Source: Isoetes taiwanensis (Eukaryota; Streptophyta; Lycopodiopsida; Isoetales; Isoetaceae). From it: DNA of 64,000 bases. The position numbers and the translations under genes were made by a program. Shown one piece after another: positions 56,525-64,000 of the stretch. Where the stretch lies: positions 250,001 through 314,000 of the forward strand of contig JAJEKV010000288.1 of NCBI GenBank assembly GCA_021234155.1. The letters are read 5' to 3'. The notes under the pieces are model-generated. The model saw nothing but the letters and a program-made list of their open reading frames with translations. It ran no database searches and was not told where the DNA came from. How positions within the stretch are numbered: position 1 is the stretch's first letter; each line of letters starts with the position of its first letter.

Positions 56525-57300
56525 TGTTAACCACCTAGTGGTTAACATTGTGCACATGTTAGGTGTCAGTAGTGGCAGACTACACTTGGCATGTTTAGGC
56601 TAGCATAAGTGTACGACTTAGATTTAGCTAGATGTAGGGCTCAAATTTGCGGTCTACATTATATTAGACCAGAGCCTCTTCAGATGTATTCAAGTTTGAT
56701 CTCATATTTGGAGAGCTGCATTTGGCGCACATTTTCCATATTCTTTGTGCATATTTTATCTCTTTCTTGTTTCATGATCTTGAGCATGGTAGGCTTGTAG
56801 CATCTGGCAGTCATGGACTGCTGCTGCAAGATGTATGCCAAGAACTCAAAATTAACTAAGGTGCATCAAATATTGTGTCTACTGTTCAGAAAAGATGTTC
56901 CTTGTAGGCTGCAGAAGCTTCTATAGTATTATTTTTTGGACGGTCAAGGAGGTAGAACATTTCCTATTGATGTCTCGCAGTGTACTGGACCTTCTTGCAT
57001 TTGAGAAAAGTGCGATATTTTTTGATCGGTTGCACTCGCAAATCAGGATCAGTGACTACACGAAACAAACGTTTATATTCCTTACATTCAGCTTCAAACC
57101 ACGGTATCTGAGGAAAGCTTGCATCTATCGGCAACAGTCTAGGAGTATGGTGATCAACTGGCCAGTCTGTTGCTAATGTAGGGAGCTGCAAAGATCCTAC
57201 TAGCCCATCTATGAGCATCTTGTCATAGGACTCCACATAATCATACTCTAAGCGCAGTTGAGGCAAGCGAAGGAGTATTAGGGCATGGGATCTGAGGAGG
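56525..57300 (-). pseudogene. LINE ORF2 fragment (between endonuclease and RT)
   Basis: 57266-56964 is open on the minus strand: I-P-W-F-E-A-E-C-K-E-Y-K-R-L-F-R then Y-R-T-F-L-K-C-K-K-V-Q-Y, the linker seen between endonuclease and reverse transcriptase in LINEs. After 56964 the frame is broken but continues the same region. It is probably the upstream part of the LINE at 51.2-54.1 kb. Confidence 0.55.
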
Positions 57301-57550
57301 CTGCCATGTTATCTGAAGGAAGAGGGGGGTTAATGGTTTGAACCATCTCTTCATCTGTACTATTTGTGCCGATCTGCGGGTGTGTGACATGATGTAGAAC
57401 ATGCTCAGCCACTAAGCATGTAATCTTCAACGATGTAGCCAACCCCTGGTTCTTCTGTCAACAAGCATAGCCAGAGGAGGATAGCCACTGTGTGAGACCA
57501 TTGCAGATAACCAAGTCAAAGATATTGCACATTTGAAGCAAATGCCCGTC
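57301..57550. other. No recognisable gene
   Basis: Short spacer between LINE remnants. No motif seen. Confidence 0.35.
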
Positions 57551-58200
57551 CTACATGCAATACACTTGAGCTACCTCCCTGCAGAATAATCTGACCCAAA
57601 CTGTCTTTCTATCGGGGCATTCCTTATCCATACTCAGACTCTCCATCAATCCATTAAGGTCCATGTCTTCTCCTTTCCTTATGAAATAGTCCTCCAAATC
57701 CCCATTTCCATTAACTTTACATTGATTCAGATAAGCCATAATGATCAAGAAAAATAGAACTAGAATCAACGACATTTAGATTAGAGACAAATAAATCAAA
57801 AGAGCCCTTAAATACTCCAATAGAATTCCACTTCTTGTCATATTTATCAAAAAATTTCCTTTTGTGAGCAGAAGCAGTTGATTCAACATCAAGCTGGAAA
57901 TGCATTTTAATCCAAAAGATAGAAAATTTTTTATTGCCATACACCATCCTATTCCTAGCTTTCCAAATATTCCATAGAGCAATAAACATGATAGTGTTAG
58001 CAAAAGTGCATTTGTTTTGAATGAAAGATAGCAAATACCAGCCTAAAGAGGGGAAAAGTTCACCAAATTTATCTCTAAACCAAGACTAGAAAGGAGCCAA
58101 TTTAGGACAGAAAAAAAATATGATCAATACTTTCATCTTGCAAACAACCCGAGTGACAAAGGGGAGAAATATTATTATATCTCCTTGAGATAGCTTGAAG
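57551..58200 (-). pseudogene. LINE 3-prime remnant with zinc-finger C-terminus
   Basis: Minus strand. Near 58160-58110 a damaged frame reads P-L-C-H...E-S-I-D-H-I-F-F, the zf-RVT pattern at the end of plant LINE ORF2. 58034-57717 continues with A-L-W-N-I-W-K-A-R-N, the common next block. Probably a different LINE family from the 51-57 kb copy. Confidence 0.6.
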
Positions 58201-58895
58201 GTTAGGGATACTCCTTTGTGTGAGAATTAAAAAAAACTTTGTCATCACGTATTGAAGCAGCATCACAGAACACTGATTGCAAACATACAGGCTTAGACAA
58301 CACAGAATGTTATTTCATGAACATATATGATCTTATGGGTCAGATTTAAAAAAAGGGGAAGATCATGGTTATGTGGTTATAATATTAAAAAGGGGAAGAT
58401 CATGGTCACACATTCGAAGGCCAAATATCAAAGGATACATGAGCTATTTTTAACATATGCCATATATAATATTTCCGATTATATTCGAGGAGGTATAGGC
58501 ATGATATTTGGAGCCAAACATGTTTGAAAATAGACACAGTTGCTTCTGCTGAATGCCGACTCCTAGTCGGCCGGAATGAAGCAAATAAATGAGAAAGAAG
58601 TATACAGATCAAGAGTAGTGAGTTCCGAGGTTGATCGGTTTGAGGATTAAGCACAACTTTTGGTTGTGACTTGTGTTGTCGGGGTTTTATTTCTGCACGA
58701 TTAGGTGCAGTCAACGCTGCTACAGTACTGGGATATACCCATAGCTACAGTGTTTGCATTATTTATATCTCAATGGTTTTATGTCATGACATTTATGAAT
58801 AATTTGAATGTTGCTATCTCAATAGAAGTTGTCATGAATAGACATCATATCTCTTGAATTGAAATATGCATCTCGGTAGAACTAATTTATTAACA
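58201..58895 (+). other. Region containing the copia 5-prime LTR (left edge unknown)
   Basis: The base before the primer site is 58896, so the LTR should end at about 58895 (AACA). Its left boundary cannot be set because the 3-prime LTR lies outside the window. A short duplicated phrase (AAAAGGGGAAGATCATGGT) lies at about 58350 and 58388. Confidence 0.45.
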
Positions 58896-58896
58896 T

Positions 58897-58908
58897 TGGT
58901 ATCAGAGC
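58897..58908 (+). other. Primer-binding site of the copia element
   Basis: TGGTATCAGAGC, complementary to the initiator Met tRNA 3-prime end, six bases before the gag ATG at 58915. Confidence 0.85.
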
Positions 58909-58914
58909 AGGAAG

Positions 58915-59935
58915 ATGTCTAGTCGCTTTGGTGCAAGCCTTTTAAGCAGTGTAGAAGTGTTCAAGGGAGGAGCTGGATTCCAGATATGGAAGGATTCGAT
59001 CAAACATACCCTGGAGGTTGAAGAATTGTGGGATCTCGTGGATCCAGAAAGTGAAGAAAATCTGAATGAGTTGAATGCCATTAGTAGGTCAGAAAGCTCT
59101 GTTAATATTCGTTCTAATGATGATGATATAGGTAATGTGAATGCTGCACGAACAGTATTAAGTGCTGGAGCAGGAAGGTCTGCATATGCAAGATTCAAAG
59201 AAGCTCAGGGCATCATTACTTGCAAGGTGAGTCCTACCATCAGGCTTAAGTTAAGAAATAAAACACCCAGACAAATGTGGAAGTTTCTCCTTAAGCAGTT
59301 TGAAGAGAAAACATCATCACAGATAGATCTTCTAGAAAAAGAGTTAAGGGGTCTAAAACTACAGGAAGATGGAGATGTTTCATAATTTTTCAATAACTTT
59401 GATAATATTATAGCGGATCTGTCTGGAGTAGGAGTGAGTATATCCAAAAGGAGCCAAGTGCTTCAAATATCAAGAGCAATAATTGAAAATGATCAGCTGG
59501 CTCTTTTTATAAGGAATATCAGTAAGACCAGAGAAGAAGCTGAGACTATCCTCAGAAAAGAATATGAACAGAAAAAAATAACTAAGGGAGAGGAGCCAAC
59601 TGAGGTGCTTTATGCTGGCAACACTAGTAAGGGTAAGTGCTTTTACTGCCACGAGCAAGGTCACTTTAAGAATGACTGCCCCAAACTCAATAATGATCAG
59701 ACTTGCTTTAACTGCGGTGGCAAGGTCACATAGGAGCCAAGTGTGCTTCGCCAAAAGATTATGGACGAGGTAAAGGAAAAAACCTTAGAGGAGGAGGAAA
59801 TCAAGCAAACAAAGGTCGAGGAGGAAGAAGGCCTGCCTCTGTCAACCTAGCACGAGAAAAAGATCAAGAGGAGAAAGAAGTAGAGGACGAAAATGAGGTA
59901 AATTGTGCATTCGCTGTGCTTCATAAAAAAGATGG
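58915..59935 (+). pseudogene. Copia Gag
   Basis: ATG at 58915. UBN2/DUF4219-like capsid region (F-Q-I-W-K-D-S-I, A-R-F-K-E-A-Q, M-W-K-F-L-L-K-Q-F-E). TAA at 59383-59385 interrupts the frame, which then continues. First knuckle C-F-Y-C-H-E-Q-G-H-F-K-N-D-C (about 59638). A one-base loss inside the second (C-F-N-C-G-G-K) shifts the frame at about 59728. A Gly/Arg-rich stretch follows. Confidence 0.82.
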
Positions 59936-60965
59936 GCCGCTAACACTTTATGTGATACACTTGTAGTTGATAGTGGAGCTGAGAGATCAGTAGTTCAATC
60001 TACTAATCTACTCAAAAATCTAAAGCAAGTAAATTCTAGAAAAAATCAAGTTGGAAACGGAGATTTGCAGCAAATTGAAGGCACCGGTTTGTTACAACTC
60101 AGAGATCTTCAAGGGAATGTAATTGATATTGAAAACATTTTGTGCATCCCAACCATAATAAAAAATTTGATTTCTGTTAGTAAGTTAGTCGATTTAGGGT
60201 AAAGAGTCACCTTTGAATCAATGGCTTGTAAAATCTATCTGGATAATGAATTGAAGTTTCTAGCTCAAAGACGTGGCAATTTATTTCAATTGAATGGTGT
60301 AACAGATCCCAGTATATATTCTGTTAATCTTGATGATGTAGAACTATGGCACAACTGGCTTGGGCATACTAACTGTAATAACATTAAGTATTTGGCAGAA
60401 AAGGGATGGATAAAATGCAATCATGAACGAAAAGATAAATTCATTTGTGAAGGCTATATGCTTGGAAAGTGTAGCAAGCTACCTTTTGTTAAAACCAAAC
60501 ACAGAGCTAAAGATGTCCTTGAGTTAGTCCACATCGATCTGTGCGGACCATTGAACATGAGAAGCAGAAACAATAAGAGATACTTCATAACTTTTATTGA
60601 CGACTATAGCAGGAGATGCATATGCTATTGTCTTGCGAAGAAATCTCAAGCTATAATAGCCTTGAAACATTTTATAACAGAAGCTGAAAGACAAACTGGC
60701 AAACAAGTGAAGTGCATCCGGTCTAACCGTGGTGGTGAATACCTCTCAAATAAATTTAAGCATTTTTGTGTTGCAAATGGAATTAGAAGACAACTAACCT
60801 GCAAGTACAGCCCTCAGCAGAACGAAGTTGCGGAAAGAAAGAATAGAACGATCATGGATGCTGTGAGAACAATGATCAAGCATAGTGGTCTACCAAATTT
60901 TCTTTGGGAAGAGGCGTTGAAGACAGTTGTGCTGATACAAAACAAACTGCCATCGGCTACCCTTC

Positions 60966-60980
60966 AAGGTAATGTACCTC
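60966..60980 (+). repeat. Left 15-bp target duplication
   Basis: AAGGTAATGTACCTC, repeated at 61910-61924. Confidence 0.9.
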
Positions 60981-61909
60981 TTGGTGGGGAGTATATGATG
61001 TATCAGTATTACTCTCCTGGTTTTACACCAGATATGGTTCGCGCATTAAAGATGCCTTGCTGGTTCTCGATATGTAATCTTCCTCCTGATCTAATGGCCC
61101 ATCAATTTCTAGTTGCAATTGCAACTGGTCTTGGGGTTCATATCTCACATTCCATCATGAACGGTCCGAGGATTTGTGTCTCAGTGCCAGTGGACTCGGC
61201 TTTACCAGATTGTATAGTGGTGAAAAGTGGGCCTTGGTATAAGAAGTTGGGTCTTAAGCTTCTGAATGGTCCAGAATTAGCCCGTCTGTTTCCTGACAAG
61301 GAGGCGTTTGCTAGCTTTCGTCGAGGCACTCGTGCATCTCAGGCATCTGTACAACCTTCTTCTCAAGCTCAAGCTCCTGTTGTTACTTCTTCATCTATTC
61401 ATGATCAATCTTTACCAATTGTGTTGCATTCCTCATCCATGAAAGATGCTCTAATTTCAGTTTCGACAATGGCGTCCTTAGCGCCATCATCTATACCCGT
61501 AGTTCATTCTTCTCTCCATGTTGATGCTTCTTCCTCTCATGTTTCTGAGGTTGTTATGGCTGATGATCCTAATCTTCTGTGCACAAAAGAGTCATGGCAG
61601 CAGGTCAATTGGAAGAAGGCGGTGAGAAAGAAGTCTGTTACATCATCTCACGAGGCAATCCCGCCTCGTTCTATTCAGTGGCATGATAATTTGATGTCTG
61701 TTGATGATCATCTCGATGTGGTAGACCATATTGACTGTGATGAGGCCATTAAACACCTCAAGGTGGCACAAGGAGTTTGAGTATATACTGTGTATGGGTG
61801 GTTTTGCTTAGTGGACTATTTCATCCTCTAGGTTTTGAGTCCCATGTCACAGGTCCCTTGTATGTATCTTGATTTTTCTGATAATAGATTGTCGTCCTTC
61901 AAAAAAAAA
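60981..61909 (+). mobile_element. Retrotransposed LINE ORF1-like segment with poly(A)
   Basis: 929 bp between perfect 15-bp duplications, ending in an A run. It holds a DUF4283-like domain (M-P-C-W-F-S-I-C-N-L-P, A-I-A-T-G-L-G, V-P-V-D-S-A-L-P) typical of plant LINE ORF1, then a Ser/Ala-rich segment and a stop at 61780. About 130 bp of 3-prime UTR follows, without ORF2. Its reading frame is in phase with the interrupted integrase, giving one 519-codon open frame. This is either a non-autonomous LINE derivative or a processed copy of a DUF4283 gene. Confidence 0.85.
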
Positions 61910-61924
61910 AAGGTAATGTACCTC
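61910..61924 (+). repeat. Right 15-bp target duplication
   Basis: Second copy of AAGGTAATGTACCTC, directly after the poly(A) tail. Confidence 0.9.
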
Positions 61925-62875
61925 AAAACCTCTGGTCAAATTGCAATGATGAGTTAAATTTTGATATGTTCAAGCCATACGGCTGCCTAGCTTACACTCA
62001 TGTACCCTCAGAACTTAGACAAAAGTTAGATAGCAAGGCTCTGATTGGTTACCTTGTTGGTTATGACTCTGAGTCAAAAGGGTACAGAATTTATATCCCT
62101 GAAACAAAAGAAGTGGTAATAAGTCGAGATGTTCTTTTTGATGTTCTTTTTGATGATTTAAGGGTACAGGATGGCTATAAATGAAAAAGCTAAGCCAGAT
62201 AAAAAGGTGCAGTTTGAAGTTGACCTTGAGGCAGACAGTGATACGCTGACTTCCAAAAATGAAACTGCTCAAAGCAATGCACCAGACAGTAGCAGCAGAA
62301 ACGAAGGTGATTTAGAAGAGCAACATCACGAGGCAATGCATACTAAAAGAAGAAAAACATAGGCCGAGAAATTGATTGAAGACTTAAAGATAGATGTTGA
62401 TAATTATGGAAGAAATGAGGCAGGGAAAAGCAAGAGATTTGAGCAGGCTGAATATGATCATGAATAGATTTTTGCTATCATGAATGATCTTGTGTTGCCG
62501 AAAACCTATGAAGACGTCCTTAGTTGTGAAGACAAGGAAAAATGGATTGAAGCAATAAAAGAGGAGCTGAAATCATTTAGCAACACAAATACATATGAAA
62601 CTGTGGATTGCCCGCAAAATCAGAATATTATAGATAGTAAATGGTTGTTCAAAATAAAGACAAATGCAGATGGAAGCCAAAGATATAAGGCGAGACTTGT
62701 AGCACAAGGTTACACGCAAAAAAAGGGAAGGGATTACGACGAAACTTACTCTCCCATAGTCAAACTAACTAGCCTGAGATTACTACTCAGCGTGGCTAAT
62801 GCTAAGGACCTAGAACTCCACCACATGGACGTAAAAACCGCATTTTTAAATGCCAAGCTTGATGGTAATGTATAC

Positions 62876-63196
62876 GGGTAAAAGCATGTTAGGGTGTACC
62901 ACTTTTGGAACCTGCAAAAGTACATACACTAGGTACTTCAGAACTGGGTACTTTCTCATTTTTCTTTTCATTAAAACTAGTACAAAAGTCCAAAATAAAA
63001 GTCAAGGACGTGTTAATATTTAAAGGTAAGATAAATATAATGCTATCTAAGCCCAAAATTTATATAAAAGTTCTAAAATGTACCTTTTATTGACATATTA
63101 CACAGGTACCCAGTACCCAGTCCTGGGTACCTTTTTAGGTACTTTTTTAGTCACTAAATAATACTTTTTAAGGGACACCCTAACATGCTTTCACCC
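62876..63196. mobile_element. 321-bp MITE in the copia reverse transcriptase
   Basis: Terminal inverted repeats GGGT(A/G)AAAGCATGTTAGGG at both ends, flanked by ATAC (62872-62875, 63197-63200). Excision with one ATAC restores the copia frame (G-N-V-Y-M-K-V-P). AT-rich, non-coding, with several GGTACC/GGGTAC palindromes inside. The 4-bp duplication does not suit hAT (8), Mutator (9) or PIF (3). Confidence 0.87.
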
Positions 63197-63200
63197 ATAC

Positions 63201-64000
63201 ATGAAGGTCCCGTCTAGAATAGAGACACAGGGAAACAAAGTTTGGAAGCTTAATAGGGCTGTGTATGGGCTAAAGCAATCACCAAGGGCATGGTACCTGT
63301 GCATGGATAATTTCCTTAGAGAGCAGGGATTTATAAAGCTGAAGAATGATGGCAATTTATATAGGTTTCAATCAGGGGAAGATTTTTGTATAATAGCCTT
63401 ATATGTGGACGATTGTATTATGGCTGTTAATAGCCCTAGTTGTCTAAGCAAATGCAAGAATATTCTGACGACAAGATTCATCATGACAGATATGGGAGAA
63501 TTAAAGCAGTTCCTTGGCATTGAAGTAATCAGAAATAGATCAAAAAAGATTCTAAAAACTAAAACAATGCAGGCACATCCAGAACATGCTCAAGAGATTT
63601 AACTTGCAGGATGCACATCCTATTAAAACTCCAGCTGTACCAGGACACAGATTGACTGATGACATCCCTCTTACAGATGAAGAAAAATTTGAAATGGAAA
63701 AGGTACCGTACAGGGCACTCATTGGCTGCTTAGTATATTTAGCAAATAATACGTGCCGAGACATAGCATACATAGTTAATGTGTTAAGCAGAAGATGCCA
63801 TAATCCAAGCAAAGCACATTGGGTAGCAGGGAAAAGAGTCTTGAAATATCTAAAAGGTACTGCAAAGTATGGAATCACCTTCAATAACGAAAATTTAAAA
63901 CTCTATGCCTACAGTGATGCAGACTAGGGAGGGGACTTGAGCACGCATAAATCCACCTCAGGGTATGCTGTTTTTCTAGGTGGAGGACCAATTGCATGGA
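63201..64000 (+). pseudogene. Copia reverse transcriptase (second part) and RNase H
   Basis: 63201-63602 has V-Y-G-L-K-Q-S-P-R-A-W and the active site L-Y-V-D-D (63402-63413 for Y-V-D-D). A frameshift near 63585 moves into 63586-63927: P-Y-R-A-L-I-G-C-L-V-Y-L, V-L-K-Y-L-K-G-T, then Y-S-D-A-D followed by TAG where Trp is expected, then S-T-S-G-Y at the window end. The 3-prime LTR is beyond the window. Confidence 0.87.

Larger units (their letters stand above)
59936..62880 (+). pseudogene. Copia protease, integrase and first part of reverse transcriptase
   Basis: Protease V-V-D-S-G-A-E-R-S at 59963-59989, a stop near 60200, then an open frame from 60221. Integrase: H44 and H49 with C76 of the zinc finger (the fourth ligand is Tyr), Asp106 (V-H-I-D-L-C-G-P), Asn169 where the second catalytic Asp should be (I-R-S-N-R-G-G-E-Y), and Glu205 (E-V-A-E-R-K-N). 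At residue 254 the frame enters the inserted segment. Copia coding resumes at 61925 (C-L-A-Y-T-H-V, then a linker with stops), and reverse transcriptase starts at 62480 (W-L-F-K-I-K, K-A-R-L-V-A-Q-G-Y, H-H-M-D-V-K-T-A-F-L), ending at the MITE. The Asn substitution alone would disable integration. Confidence 0.85.
58896..64000 (+). mobile_element. Ty1/copia retrotransposon (runs off window end)
   Basis: Order: primer site, gag with two knuckles, protease, integrase, reverse transcriptase, RNase H; integrase before reverse transcriptase is diagnostic of copia. It is interrupted by a poly(A)-tailed insertion (60981-61909) and a MITE (62876-63196). Removing either with one duplicated flank restores the copia frame. 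The remaining damage is a few stops and frameshifts. Confidence 0.9.

Overview
This window looks like nuclear DNA of a land plant (streptophyte) with a large, transposon-filled genome. The evidence is a seven-exon gene for a plant-type secreted purple acid phosphatase with short GT-AG introns, the last exons of a ribonucleotide reductase large subunit gene, and a dense nest of Ty3/gypsy, Ty1/copia, LINE and MITE insertions of plant type. A non-seed plant such as a fern or lycophyte would fit, but nothing here proves the species. Product names come from reading motifs; no database search was possible.

Layout. 0-9 kb: two copies of an unfamiliar transposase-like family (conserved G-x-HGKGEHDG motif). 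The first is cut by a 2.9-kb Ty3/gypsy element with identical 207-bp LTRs. The second carries a CCACCA-rich array in its intron. 9.4-16 kb, minus strand: two spliced genes ending in Ulp1-type cysteine protease domains, with a GGTGGT-rich array between exons. 16.3-20.4 kb: an L1-type LINE. 20.6-21.7 kb: an open coiled-coil protein sharing a domain with the 13-kb exon. 22-23.6 kb: TTCTAGAA-rich repeats, a tRNA-derived SINE, ~110-bp tandem repeats and hairpins. 23.7-24.1 kb: ribonucleotide reductase 3-prime exons.

24.2-37.3 kb: a 13.1-kb minus-strand Ty3/gypsy chromovirus, complete with TSD, 1.64-kb LTRs, PBS and PPT. Between PBS and gag it carries two extra reading frames. The first begins M-A-R-T-K and ends in a histone H3 fold with the H3 C-terminal helix signature, so it resembles a retrotransposon-borne H3/CENH3. 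The second is unrecognised. The same element encodes a chromodomain, the module that in other chromoviruses binds H3 tails. This is the most unusual thing in the window.

37.3-40 kb: mostly unassigned sequence with a LINE tail. 40.3-45.4 kb: a second Ty3/gypsy element without a chromodomain, with a 577-bp insertion next to its protease. 45.4-47.5 kb: a third copy of the transposase-like family, with its intron at the same protein position as in copy 2. 48.4-50.6 kb: the purple acid phosphatase gene, the one clearly functional host gene. 51.2-58.2 kb: LINE remnants, with a Mutator-type MITE. 58.9-64 kb: a copia element running off the end, carrying a retrotransposed LINE ORF1-like segment in its integrase and a 321-bp MITE in its reverse transcriptase.

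Most retroelement frames are broken. In the 13-kb element many breaks are 1-3-base indels in GC-rich tracts that also distinguish its two LTRs, so some may be assembly errors rather than decay.
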